Assembly: GCA_002439875.1 (NCBI GenBank)
Contig: DJQB01000036.1
Location: forward strand, 126,594 to 190,593
Direction: 5' to 3'
Origin: Bacteroidales bacterium UBA6397
Lineage (GTDB): Bacteria; Bacteroidota; Bacteroidia; Bacteroidales; UBA932
DNA: 64,000 nt
The notes below the pieces were generated by a model that saw only the letters and a list, made by a program, of their open reading frames with translations, was not told the DNA's origin and did no database searches. Below, one piece after another: positions 35,759-43,507 of this stretch. Each line of letters starts with the position of its first letter. Within the stretch, counting starts at the first letter, position 1. A program made the translations under genes and the position numbers.

Positions 35759-36109
35759 TTATGCTGCGTTTAGATATTCAGTGTCATCAGTAGGCTTGAA
35801 CGTTACGCTTGAAGAGCTTTTCGCTGTCACTCTGCATCCGCCTTCTTCCACAACGGCTTCGATAGGCACAAACTGGATTTTAGGAATATACCCGAAATCC
35901 ATCGATAATTCCACGAATTTGGAGAGTCTGTGGTCGTAGTCTCCGTTCAGAACTTGAGACACATATCCCGCTGACACTCCGAGGTGTTCAGCAAGCTGTT
36001 TTTTATTCAGTCCTTTCCGCTTCATGAACTTTCCTGCGCATTCGTATAACGCCATCTGGATTCTCGCTGCCCAATAAGCGGGCGACCTTAATACTCTTTC
36101 ACGGCTCAT
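35759..36109 (-). CDS. higA: HigA-type XRE antitoxin with C-terminal extension
   Basis: 116 aa. An XRE HTH is clear (LNKKQLAEHLGVSAGYVSQV). After the DNA-binding domain a roughly 40-residue tail (AVVEEGGCRVTAKSSSSVTF) ends the protein. In TAC systems such a tail is the chaperone-addiction region. It is 2 bp after the toxin gene and 1 bp before the SecB-like gene. Confidence 0.78.
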   Translation of the reverse strand: MSRERVLRSPAYWAARIQMALYECAGKFMKRKGLNKKQLAEHLGVSAGYVSQVLNGDYDHRLSKFVELSMDFGYIPKIQFVPIEAVVEEGGCRVTAKSSSSVTFKPTDDTEYLNAA

Positions 36110-36111
36110 AA

Positions 36112-36492
36112 TTAAAACTCTTTTATCTTCTTGGCAAGAACTGCTACATCCTTGTCTTGATTCTTCTTATATCCACCCATGACTATATAGACATTGGGCT
36201 TCCTAAGTATCACATATACTCTGAGATCGTTGGATTTAAACTCGTAAACATCCTCCCTTTTCAGCCCTTTGATGTTGCGGAATTTCTCTTTAGGCAAAAG
36301 TGTAGGACCGAACAAGTCCATATAGGCGATGATCTTGTCCATGCTCTTGGCATCCCTGGACTTTGCGTTTTCCGTCACTTTCTCATAAAACTGCTCAAAC
36401 TGGCATTCCCCATCAATGAACAATTTGAAAAACAAGTAATCGTTCTCATTGTCAACATCTTCAAATATTTTGTAAAAATATTCAGCCATCAA
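36112..36492 (-). CDS. higB: HigB/RelE-type toxin
   Basis: 126 aa. RelE-superfamily pattern: FRNIKGLKREDVYEFKSNDL then RVYVILRKPNVYIVMGGYKK, with basic residues where the ribosome-dependent nuclease acts. Toxin-first order matches higBA. A paired-heptamer promoter element precedes it at 36568-36597. Confidence 0.72.
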   Translation of the reverse strand: MMAEYFYKIFEDVDNENDYLFFKLFIDGECQFEQFYEKVTENAKSRDAKSMDKIIAYMDLFGPTLLPKEKFRNIKGLKREDVYEFKSNDLRVYVILRKPNVYIVMGGYKKNQDKDVAVLAKKIKEF

Positions 36493-36567
36493 TTTATTTT
36501 AGTTATCGCTAAATTTTTTGCAAATATCGTCATTCTTTCCTTAACATCCAACCATTTCCCGAAAAAG

Positions 36568-36597
36568 GTATTGCTTTTGTATTGCGAATGAGTTTAC
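36568..36597 (-). promoter_or_regulatory. Paired-heptamer promoter/operator element (locus 3)
   Basis: GTATTGC at 36568 and 36579, 11 bp apart, then GTTTAC, upstream of the Hig cassette. Same arrangement as loci at 16231, 22215 and 45678. Confidence 0.6.
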
Positions 36598-36602
36598 GAA
36601 AA

Positions 36603-36626
36603 AGCGGCACCCGAAAGGATGCCGCT
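36603..36626 (-). terminator. Rho-independent terminator
   Basis: AGCGGCA/TGCCGCT stem with a short loop, followed on the minus strand by TTTTT. It ends the transcript of the 76-aa gene and insulates the Hig cassette. Confidence 0.75.
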
Positions 36627-36698
36627 CCGGCCTCGTCTCCTGGCGGCCATTTTGTCAAAACAAACAAGATCTGTTGAAGTTAACAGAAGGTTGGAGAC

Positions 36699-36929
36699 TT
36701 AGAGGTTGTCGGCCGCACGCTGTATTCTGTCAGCGAGGTCGCAAAGCGCGCCCTTCAGTTGCTGGAGCTCTTCGGGGGTGAAGTCTGTTTCCTTGCCGTT
36801 TCCGTCCCGCCCGTCAAGTTTGTGATATAACCAAGATGGCGATCTCTGTAAGTAGTTCTTTGCAAGTCTGCCAAGATTGATGTCCAAAAACACCCCGATG
36901 TTTTCCCGTTTGATTCTTGTGCCTTCCAT
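36699..36929 (-). CDS. Small phage protein (DUF5053-like)
   Basis: 76 aa (MEGTRIKRENIGVFLDINLG). Contains SWLYHKLDGRDGNG and FTPEELQQLKGALCDLADRI, the pattern of small Bacteroidales phage proteins assigned to DUF5053. Flanked by terminators on both sides. Function unknown. Confidence 0.55.
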   Translation of the reverse strand: MEGTRIKRENIGVFLDINLGRLAKNYLQRSPSWLYHKLDGRDGNGKETDFTPEELQQLKGALCDLADRIQRAADNL

Positions 36930-36943
36930 ATCATTGTGTTTTT

Positions 36944-36971
36944 AATGGAGGCCCGAAGGCCTCCGTTTTTC
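36944..36971. terminator. Bidirectional terminator hairpin
   Basis: GGAGGCC CGAA GGCCTCC stem-loop with T-rich flanks on both strands, between the 76-aa gene and the amber-interrupted small gene. Confidence 0.72.
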
Positions 36972-36978
36972 ATTCTCC

Positions 36979-37110
36979 CTACATCAGTTCGTTGAGTAGT
37001 CGTTGGATTTCCTATTCGAACTCAGCCTTGTTCTCCATCCACCCTCTTGCGGCCTTGAAGTTTCTGATTGCCTCAATCAGGTCCTTCTCTTTTTCGTTTA
37101 ACTTCTTCAT
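36979..37110 (-). pseudogene. 43-codon small gene interrupted by an amber codon
   Basis: From the ATG at 37110 the frame reads MKKLNEKEKDLIEAIRNFKA, then ENKAEFE, a TAG at 37012-37014, then EIQRLLNELM and a second TAG at 36979. The register suggests Gln at the first TAG (CAG to TAG). Without readthrough only 32 aa are made. A helical small phage protein of unknown function. Confidence 0.5.
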
Positions 37111-37201
37111 ATCTTGTTTGTTTTTGTTGATATAAAGATAGTACAAAATTTCGTACTATGCAAATATTTGAGAAGGAATTTCCAAAATAATTCACTCTTT
37201 T

Positions 37202-37519
37202 TCAGACCTTTCCGAATATACTCTCAAGTTCCTCCGAGGTGTCCGGATCGCGTCTGATCCTGCGGTAATCATGACTGAAGGTGATGCTGACAAGGCGTTC
37301 CTGATGGCAGATGCAGATCAGGCCGATGACAGCTTCGTAGTCACGAGGGGAGACCTGAACGAGATAGTCCACCCATTCCCGGAGCGGAAGGCCGCGCAGC
37401 CAGTTCACGTACACCCTCCGCCTTGCCGCGATCATATTGGCATACCTGTTCCGGAACGCATCTTCCTGCTCCTTGGAATACAGGACATATTTCCGAAGAT
37501 CCTCCATCACTTCTCCCAA
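37202..37519 (-). CDS. Small uncharacterised phage protein
   Basis: 105 aa, basic helical (RNRYANMIAARRRVYVNWLR) with VIGLICICHQERLVSITFSH. Overlaps the primase-helicase end by 13 bp. No family recognised. Confidence 0.5.
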   Translation of the reverse strand: MGEVMEDLRKYVLYSKEQEDAFRNRYANMIAARRRVYVNWLRGLPLREWVDYLVQVSPRDYEAVIGLICICHQERLVSITFSHDYRRIRRDPDTSEELESIFGKV

Positions 37520-40500
37520 GGTTCGGCTTCAGTCGATTCAGCGGACTCAGTGACCGGTGGGGGAGTGCTGGCCGCGGTGCGGTTGTCCCCGATTTCCAGC
37601 GTGTCGGTGGAGATGTCCAGATCGATGCCATAGTTGACCTTGAGCGCGTCATAGTCAAAGACCATCGCGGTGGTCACACGGCTCTTGCCTGTCTCAGGAT
37701 TGCTCGACACATAGGTCTTGTTCTCCAGCAGCTTGAACCGCATCGACTTGGCCGTCCCGATGAACTCAGGCGAATGCTCAAGATAGTACTTCAGCGAATC
37801 CCTCGGAATCACCTTGCCGTTCACGTCCTTGCCCTCCTTCATGTAGAGGGCCGAAAGCCGCTGGAACGCCAGATAGATGTACCGCACACCGTGTTTGGGC
37901 TCGAACGGAACATCCGATTCCTTGATGGCGAACGGACGGTCCCCGGCGCAAAGCTTATAGTCGATGTTGATGTACGCCTGCCCGGATGCCACCAGATTCT
38001 CCACAATCTCCCAGAATCCAGAAAGCTCGTTGTTCTGCTTGGTCTTCTGATTCTGGTCCACGCAACCCTTGCAGCAAAGCTTGAACATCTCCTCGCTGTC
38101 AAACGGCACATCGATGTCCGTCCTCAAAGTCCTATAGGCGGCCAGCAGGATAGCCCAGTTCCTCAGGGTCCTGTCCTCGACATTGTACGACCGCACTCTG
38201 TCATTCATGTCCGACAACGTCTCATCCCACACCCTCCTGAAATCCGTCTGGAACTTGGAGCGCAACTGCAACAACTGGTTCGTCAGATGCGTAAGCCCGC
38301 GCTTCTCGACAAGCTTCAGATTCTCGTAGTTCCTCTTCTCCTGATCACTGAACGTGGTCTTGCTGAACGTCAGGAACACAAGGCGGTTGAACAGGGCTAT
38401 GTCAGCGGTCGGCATCTCCTGACCGCTCATCACGACCCCGCAGTCCACAGCTGTGGTCTCACGTCTCTTGTCATTGTCCATATTCATCCTCGAACGCCCC
38501 GCACCGTCCCATATTCCCTTCAGGAACTCCCTCTTCTCAAGGTCAAGGTTGTTCTTATATTCATCAAGATGCACCACCGCGTTGCTGACTTCCGCCACAG
38601 CCTCGGCAAGAGCCGCCTTGGTCGTGTTGTTGATGTTTGGCGCGATGTTGTTGCTGACAAAGAATGATGTAAGCGAATGTCCCAGCTCCGACTTTCCCGT
38701 GCCTTTCGGACCGAACAGATCCAGAATGGGAAAGGAGGTCGTCACTGATGTCACCACATCCTTGAACAGCGAAGCGAACAGGAAGCAAAGCGCCACCTTG
38801 GCGTTGTCCCCGAACACTGTGATGAGCTTCTCTGAATATTCCCGAAGCGTGATGGTGTTGGTCTCCGTGTAGACGAACTTCCTTGCCAGCTGGTAGCCTT
38901 GGGTGTTGTCCCTTGTGTCCAGCGCGCAACCAGGAAGATAGAACTTCTGCCCCTTGATGTCGATGATTCCGTACTTGTCCACCGGCTTGAACGTGCCGTT
39001 GTCAAGGCCGCCGTTGCCCCAAGCGTAGAAGCCCCACTTCTTCTGCCAACCCAGCTGCTTGATCTCATCAGCCGAAGGGGTTCCGTCATAGAGGAACTTC
39101 TTCAGTGAGGTAAGCTCGTTGGCCGTGGCCTCCCACACATAGTTCCCCGCTGTCTCGACCCTCGTCTTGAAATCCGTGAACGACACAAGCTCGCTTTGGT
39201 TCAACTTCACCACCGCCTCCTGCATCTTGACGTTCCGCAGCGTGAATATTCTCCGAGCGTTCTTCTCATCCCGGATGTGGAGGATCGGAGTCATCGTGAA
39301 ATTGCTCCACCTCATGTCGTTCCCGGATCTTGAAGCTCCATAGTAGCAGTTGTTCTTGACGTAGAAGCCATAGTTCTGGAGCATCTCCTTAGTGCCGTCC
39401 TCCTTGGCCTCCGCACGCTCCTGATCATTCTTGGCCTTGAAATATTCCTGGTTCCAGATCTTCCCGAACTTGTAGGTCTTCGTGAAGGTCTCCCTGTACA
39501 TGTCAGCCGAACTCTGATCCGGCACCTTGGCCAGCAGCTTGCAGACCTCGGTGATCACGGCTGCCTTCTCTGTCTGGGACGTGGCCGCGTCCATCCATTT
39601 CTTGCAGATCCAAGGAATATAATCGTTCGTCCTTTGGAGGTTGCATTCATCGAACTCGTGCTGGTGCGTCCGGAAAAACTCATCGGCATCCTTGCCAAGT
39701 TCAGCGGGCAACTCCATCACACTGACCGAAAGACCGGCCTCCGTCATCAGCTTTGCGTTCTTCTGCACTGCCTCGACTCCGGCCTTGTCGGTGTCCCCTA
39801 TGATTGTGACCCTTTCAGCCCTTGTTTTCAGAAGGTCGATTTGTTCCTGAGTCAATGCCGTGCCGCAAGGAGCCACCGCGTTCTTGACTCCGATCTCGTG
39901 CAAGCGACAAACATCCAGATTGCCCTCGACAAGGTAAGCCTGCTTGGTGGCGTAGATCTGCATATTCGCCTGAAGCCACCCGAAAAGGATTCCCTTCTTC
40001 CTGTACAGCTCCGTCTCCCCGGTGTTCAAGTACTTGGGAACACCCGGTTTGTCACCGATGTAGCGTCCGGAAAACCCTGCGATGTAGCCGCTTGCCCAGA
40101 AGACCGGGAACATAATCCTGTGTCTGAACGAGTCATAGACCTGCCCGGTGTCCTCGTTCCTCTTGACCAGTCCTGCCGCAAGCAGCACGTCCTCCTTCCA
40201 GCCAAGCCCCGTCAGATACTGTTTCAGCCCACCCTTTTCAGGAGCGTAGCCTATGCCGAACAGTTCAGCGGTCTCGACCTTGATCCCGCGCTTCTTAAGG
40301 ACATATTCCTTGGCGCCAGGCGACTCCTTGTACCGCTGGATGAACCACTCGGAGGCCAGCTTGTTCACTGTCATCAGCTGTGACCGCCTGAACTCCGCAG
40401 CCTTCTCTTCCGGTGTCGGCTCCTTCTTCTCGTAGTCGATTCCCAACCGCCCGGCAAGATGCTCCACGGCCTCGTAGAACGTCATTCCGCGTCTCTCCAT

Positions 40501-40713
40501 CACAAAGCTGATGGCGTCTCCGGTACGTCCGCACCCGAAGCAGTGGTACATGTTCCTCGAAGGCGTCACCACGAACGAAGGTGTCTTCTCTCCGTGGAAA
40601 GGGCAACAGCATTTGTAGTGGCTGCCTTCCCGCTTGAGCTCCACGCCCTCGTCCTGGATGATCGAGACGATGTCCCGCTCCTTGATCTGGTCTTTTACAT
40701 AGTCGGGAATCAT
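37507..40713 (-). CDS. Primase-helicase: CHC2 zinc finger, TOPRIM, superfamily 3-like ATPase
   Basis: 1068 aa replication protein. A CHC2 zinc finger uses C37, H40, C58 and C61 (CPFHGEKTPSF, MYHCFGCGRTGD). A DnaG-type core follows (GIGYAPEKGGLKQYL) with TOPRIM residues in AYLVEGNLDVCRLHEIG and VTIIGDTDKAG. A P-loop ATPase occurs at about residue 668 (LDLFGPKGTGKSELGHSL). It should prime and unwind phage DNA. Combined with the nearby repeat array it supports autonomous phage replication. Confidence 0.88.
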   Translation of the reverse strand: MIPDYVKDQIKERDIVSIIQDEGVELKREGSHYKCCCPFHGEKTPSFVVTPSRNMYHCFGCGRTGDAISFVMERRGMTFYEAVEHLAGRLGIDYEKKEPTPEEKAAEFRRSQLMTVNKLASEWFIQRYKESPGAKEYVLKKRGIKVETAELFGIGYAPEKGGLKQYLTGLGWKEDVLLAAGLVKRNEDTGQVYDSFRHRIMFPVFWASGYIAGFSGRYIGDKPGVPKYLNTGETELYRKKGILFGWLQANMQIYATKQAYLVEGNLDVCRLHEIGVKNAVAPCGTALTQEQIDLLKTRAERVTIIGDTDKAGVEAVQKNAKLMTEAGLSVSVMELPAELGKDADEFFRTHQHEFDECNLQRTNDYIPWICKKWMDAATSQTEKAAVITEVCKLLAKVPDQSSADMYRETFTKTYKFGKIWNQEYFKAKNDQERAEAKEDGTKEMLQNYGFYVKNNCYYGASRSGNDMRWSNFTMTPILHIRDEKNARRIFTLRNVKMQEAVVKLNQSELVSFTDFKTRVETAGNYVWEATANELTSLKKFLYDGTPSADEIKQLGWQKKWGFYAWGNGGLDNGTFKPVDKYGIIDIKGQKFYLPGCALDTRDNTQGYQLARKFVYTETNTITLREYSEKLITVFGDNAKVALCFLFASLFKDVVTSVTTSFPILDLFGPKGTGKSELGHSLTSFFVSNNIAPNINNTTKAALAEAVAEVSNAVVHLDEYKNNLDLEKREFLKGIWDGAGRSRMNMDNDKRRETTAVDCGVVMSGQEMPTADIALFNRLVFLTFSKTTFSDQEKRNYENLKLVEKRGLTHLTNQLLQLRSKFQTDFRRVWDETLSDMNDRVRSYNVEDRTLRNWAILLAAYRTLRTDIDVPFDSEEMFKLCCKGCVDQNQKTKQNNELSGFWEIVENLVASGQAYINIDYKLCAGDRPFAIKESDVPFEPKHGVRYIYLAFQRLSALYMKEGKDVNGKVIPRDSLKYYLEHSPEFIGTAKSMRFKLLENKTYVSSNPETGKSRVTTAMVFDYDALKVNYGIDLDISTDTLEIGDNRTAASTPPPVTESAESTEAEPWEK

Positions 40714-41042
40714 AAGTTGAATATGTCTATTGCTTCACCGCTTTTCTTGTCGTTCTGAAGGAACGTCTCGAAACTTTCCCAGTGCGAATCATCGTCCACC
40801 CTCTCATTAGCCTGGTCGATCTCGAAAACCATCCTCCTTGCTATGCCGATGCATTGCTCAAGATGGCATTTCCGCTGAATCTCCCAAGTCTGCATCTGCA
40901 TTGGCGCAAGCCCAGCGAACTCCATCAGTTGGACTTCCCAAAGCTGCACCGCCATCTGGCATGCCCCGCGAAGTGCCGACCATTCCGGCCTGTTCATCTC
41001 GAACACCGAGACCAGGCCTCTTGAATCCTTGTCCGCGTACAT
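40710..41042 (-). CDS. Uncharacterised early phage protein
   Basis: 110 aa with a helical, Met/Gln-rich middle (EFAGLAPMQMQTWEIQRKCH). Overlaps the primase start by 4 bp, so probably co-translated with it. No family recognised. Confidence 0.5.
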   Translation of the reverse strand: MYADKDSRGLVSVFEMNRPEWSALRGACQMAVQLWEVQLMEFAGLAPMQMQTWEIQRKCHLEQCIGIARRMVFEIDQANERVDDDSHWESFETFLQNDKKSGEAIDIFNL

Positions 41043-41045
41043 GGC

Positions 41046-41264
41046 CTAACCCTTTTCCGGAAACAACTCATTCACGGAAGCCTCTATCCCGAAAACATCT
41101 TTCACGTACTTCCTGATGTTCTCCTGATAGAGCGGCTTTGGCCGCCTTGTCCCGTTGCACCATGAATATGCCGTCGGGTACGACACCCCGTCCATCACGA
41201 TCAACGTCAGCATCTCATTCCGCTGTTTAAGGCCCGCGGTCTCCCAAATCCTCTTGATGTCCAT
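41046..41264 (-). CDS. Small HTH-like early protein
   Basis: 72 aa from the ATG at 41264 (MDIKRIWETAGLKQRNEMLT). An HTH-like segment DGVSYPTAYSWCNGTRRPKP resembles a regulator of Cro/CI type. A start at 41297 would overlap the preceding gene. Possibly a Cro-like regulator of early genes. Confidence 0.5.
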   Translation of the reverse strand: MDIKRIWETAGLKQRNEMLTLIVMDGVSYPTAYSWCNGTRRPKPLYQENIRKYVKDVFGIEASVNELFPEKG

Positions 41265-41274
41265 TGTATGAATA

Positions 41275-41565
41275 TTATTGTTTATTATTTCGTCCATCCT
41301 TAGGTGTTATGAAGTCCAGTGTCAATTCATCTATCAGTAACGCAGCCTCGTCACCAAAATATTCGCTTACCGCCTCTGATAGCGACATACCTTCATCTTC
41401 ATAATCGCCAACCATTTTGTGCAGCCATTTGTCGAACTTCACGATGTCAATTATCACGCAGCCAGCCCATAGGCTCGGTAAAGGGTCGTAAAACTCTGAT
41501 ACCCCTGTCTGGAAGCACTCGAATAATTTATCTTTGAGTGCTTTGTTGTCACCCAATTTCTGCAT
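41275..41565 (-). CDS. Small acidic early protein
   Basis: 96 aa (MQKLGDNKALKDKLFECFQT). Acidic, with IDIVKFDKWLHKMVGDYEDE. No family recognised. Lies between the serine recombinase and the HTH gene on the same strand. Confidence 0.45.
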   Translation of the reverse strand: MQKLGDNKALKDKLFECFQTGVSEFYDPLPSLWAGCVIIDIVKFDKWLHKMVGDYEDEGMSLSEAVSEYFGDEAALLIDELTLDFITPKDGRNNKQ

Positions 41566-41569
41566 CAGA

Positions 41570-42487
41570 TTACTTCTCTTTCTCGTAATTCTTCTTTGCT
41601 CGCTTATGCCCGTGAGCCCTGTAAAGTATGTTTAGTTCCTTTTCTTGGCTTATGCGTTCGTAGACCTCGTCATAGGTGTAATCTGGAAACTCTTGGGCTA
41701 TGATAGGGATTGTCTTGTCTTCCAATATTAACTCCTTTAATCTCTCTCGCGATATCTCGAAAATTCGCGGAGAATCGCACTTTTGGTGTTTATTATATTT
41801 TATCCGGGCTCTTTCCCTCTCCCTTCTCATCCTTTCCTCCTTTTTCTCCCTAGCATCTTCGATTTTGCCTCTATACTCGCCCCAGTCTATTATGTAATTC
41901 CTGATGGTTCCTCTGTCAACCTTGAATAATTTTTCCATTCTTCTCAGAGGCATTCCCTCCCTGTAGTTTTCCAGAATCAGTTCTTTGTATTTGTTCATTC
42001 TGGACTCCACTTTGACTTTTCTACTAGGACCATCCGCATAAGCCCTTCCCATCAGTACGCCCATTTTCCGTCTCAATTCCAGCCCTTCTTTTGTTCTCTG
42101 CCTGATCATCTGTCTCTCTATTTCCGCAGAAAGTCCAAAGGCGAACGCAAGTACCTTGCTTTGAATACTTTCGCCCAATGTAAACCCGTCTTTCACCGTG
42201 TAGATTGTTGCCTCTCTTGCCATGCAAAAGTGGAGTATATCCATCACCATATACAGATCACGCCCGAGGCGGCTGATCTCGCTGCAAATTATGATGTCTC
42301 CCTTTTGGATTTTTTTTAGCATCGGCCCAAGATTTCTCTTGTTCGGATCTTTGCCTCCAGACACCCCCTTATCGGAAATATACTTTTCGATTGTCCACCC
42401 TTTTGCAGCTGCGAACGCATCCACTCCCTGCCTTTGGCTGTTGACATCCTGCTCATCGGATGATACTCTCAGATAACCGTAAATCAT
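41570..42487 (-). CDS. Serine recombinase (resolvase/invertase family)
   Basis: 305 aa. The N-terminal catalytic domain starts MIYGYLRVSSDEQDVNSQRQ with the nucleophile Ser in RVSS, then SEISRLGRDLYMVMDILHFC and GFTLGESIQSKVLAFAFGLS. The C-terminal part has an HTH (MPLRRMEKLFKVDRGTIRNY) and a long charged helical tail (EDAREKKEERMRRERERARI), longer than usual for the family. It could invert or resolve a phage segment; I see no pair of inverted target sites. Confidence 0.8.
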   Translation of the reverse strand: MIYGYLRVSSDEQDVNSQRQGVDAFAAAKGWTIEKYISDKGVSGGKDPNKRNLGPMLKKIQKGDIIICSEISRLGRDLYMVMDILHFCMAREATIYTVKDGFTLGESIQSKVLAFAFGLSAEIERQMIRQRTKEGLELRRKMGVLMGRAYADGPSRKVKVESRMNKYKELILENYREGMPLRRMEKLFKVDRGTIRNYIIDWGEYRGKIEDAREKKEERMRRERERARIKYNKHQKCDSPRIFEISRERLKELILEDKTIPIIAQEFPDYTYDEVYERISQEKELNILYRAHGHKRAKKNYEKEK

Positions 42488-42541
42488 AATCTTTATTATT
42501 TGATAATCAGCGAAATAAATTAAAAATTTCTTGAAAAATAG

Positions 42542-42572
42542 TTGTGTAATTCAAAATAAATGCGTACCTTTG
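42542..42572 (+). promoter_or_regulatory. Bacteroidota-type promoter
   Basis: TTG at 42542 and TACCTTTG at 42565-42572 separated by 20 bp match the TTTG / TAnnTTTG consensus. It drives the rightward structured RNA and the small basic protein that follow, opposite to the serine recombinase. Confidence 0.72.
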
Positions 42573-42576
42573 TAAT

Positions 42577-42763
42577 GCGGTTCAGGGAGAACCGCGAAAG
42601 AGGAATCTGAAACGCTTGAAAGGGAGTAAGAAAAAACCTACCAAAGTCTTAGAAAAGATGAGCGCTAAATTCACTTTTAAGATTTGGAAACTGAGATTCA
42701 CGATCGAGATCGCAATCTAGTTTTGCCAACGGAGGCTGAGAGACCAGCCTCCCCTTTGGTAGG
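42577..42763 (+). ncRNA. Structured leader RNA with three hairpins
   Basis: Downstream of the promoter: GCGGTTC/GAACCGC hairpin (42577-42595), then the 10-bp arm CCTACCAAAG (42637-42646) pairing with CTTTGGTAGG (42754-42763). Nested inside are a 20-codon frame (42658-42720) and an 8-bp GGAGGCTG/CAGCCTCC hairpin (about 42731-42752). No known RNA family is recognised. It could be a leader with attenuation control or a stable ncRNA. Confidence 0.55.
42658..42720 (+). CDS. Candidate 20-aa leader peptide
   Basis: ATG to TAG encoding MSAKFTFKIWKLRFTIEIAI. It lies between the pairing arms of the structured leader. Basic and hydrophobic. Coding capacity is not proven, but position suggests a translation-sensing leader peptide or a small effector. 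Confidence 0.4.
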   Translation: MSAKFTFKIWKLRFTIEIAI

Positions 42764-42786
42764 TGCTGCAAAAATACACAAATTGT

Positions 42787-43005
42787 ATGCAAAACAAAAA
42801 TCTGTCATCTTCACAGACTCCTTCCGAGTCTCCGTCCTGGGGCGGTGCCCGTTCCGGTGCCGGCCGCAAGTCCAAGCCCCACGGAAAATCCTACACCTTC
42901 CAGTCCACCCCAGAGGTTGACGCGTTTCTCTCCTCCTATCAAGGCAATAAGACCGAGTTCATCAACCGCGCGATCCTGACCCTTGCCGGTGAGTCTCCCG
43001 AATGA
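42787..43005 (+). CDS. Small ribbon-helix-helix-like DNA-binding protein
   Basis: 72 aa from the ATG at 42787. Contains SWGGARSGAGRKSKPHGKSY, a motif frequent at the start of small phage regulators, and a helix pattern TPEVDAFLSSYQGNKTEFIN like ribbon-helix-helix proteins. Follows the structured leader. Its 3' end overlaps the convergent 60-aa gene by 44 bp. A role as an early regulator is inferred. Confidence 0.55.
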   Translation: MQNKNLSSSQTPSESPSWGGARSGAGRKSKPHGKSYTFQSTPEVDAFLSSYQGNKTEFINRAILTLAGESPE

Positions 43006-43144
43006 CCTCGATCTCCCATCTGTCCGACCTCTTGGCCGCAAGTTCAGCGAACTTTTCCCGTGCTTTCTCTTCGGTGTCGTAGTACCATTCATCTACGATA
43101 CCGAAGCATCTTGCCATAACGACAAATCTGACTTTTCCGTCCAT
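42962..43144 (-). CDS. Small uncharacterised protein, convergent with regulator
   Basis: 60 aa from the ATG at 43144 (MDGKVRFVVMARCFGIVDEW). Alpha/beta composition (YYDTEEKAREKFAELAAKRS). A terminator lies before it, so it has its own transcript. The overlap with the regulator on the other strand may allow antisense control. Confidence 0.45.
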   Translation of the reverse strand: MDGKVRFVVMARCFGIVDEWYYDTEEKAREKFAELAAKRSDRWEIEVIRETHRQGSGSRG

Positions 43145-43153
43145 AACACAATA

Positions 43154-43191
43154 AATTAAGCGGCAACTCCAAAACACTGGAATTGCCGCTT
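43154..43191 (-). terminator. Terminator after the ATPase-STAS pair
   Basis: A long stem TTAAGCGGCA / TGCCGCTTAA with a 15-17-nt loop region including TCC/GGA pairing, downstream of the STAS-like gene on the minus strand. Confidence 0.75.
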
Positions 43192-43212
43192 AATTGCAAA
43201 GATTATCTGTCC

Positions 43213-43506
43213 TTAGCTTGCAGAAGTATCGAACCTCTTAACGTAGTCTCTGATGTGAGCTATTTGGCTGGCGGAAATATTGCTGAATGCGATTTTTTGG
43301 CGAACGATTTCCGCACCTTTTTCACCGATGATCTTTCCAATAGACGTATTCAAAAACATTGATGGAACAAGTGTCACATCTTTGAAATCCAAAATGATTC
43401 TGTCCTGCTTGTCAAGATTATCATTTAGTATAGAGTATAACACGTCACCCGCATCGGGGTAATTCCTACCCTGAAATATAGCTGAAACTGAAATGCGATA
43501 ATCCAT
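43213..43506 (-). CDS. STAS-like domain protein (DUF4325)
   Basis: 97 aa (MDYRISVSAIFQGRNYPDAG). Strand-helix order and IILDFKDVTLVPSMFLNTSI match STAS-like DUF4325 proteins; the SMF(L)NTSIG region is where anti-sigma antagonists carry the phosphorylatable Ser. It is 1 bp after the GHKL ATPase gene, so the two likely act together, as anti-sigma factor kinase and antagonist pairs do. A phage defence or lysogeny role is possible but not shown. Confidence 0.72.
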   Translation of the reverse strand: MDYRISVSAIFQGRNYPDAGDVLYSILNDNLDKQDRIILDFKDVTLVPSMFLNTSIGKIIGEKGAEIVRQKIAFSNISASQIAHIRDYVKRFDTSAS

Positions 43507-43507
43507 A

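Noticed and set aside
15813..37014. Alternative genetic code with TAA/TAG read as Gln in the phage
   Set aside because: Other phage genes end normally in TAA (17500-17502) and TAG (5619-5621), and large phage genes have no internal stops; isolated lesions fit better.
41570..42487. Invertible segment or inverted sites flanking the serine recombinase
   Set aside because: No convincing inverted pair is seen within about 1 kb on either side.
42577..42763. Known riboswitch for the structured leader
   Set aside because: No recognisable aptamer core (TPP, cobalamin, SAM, c-di-GMP) is visible.
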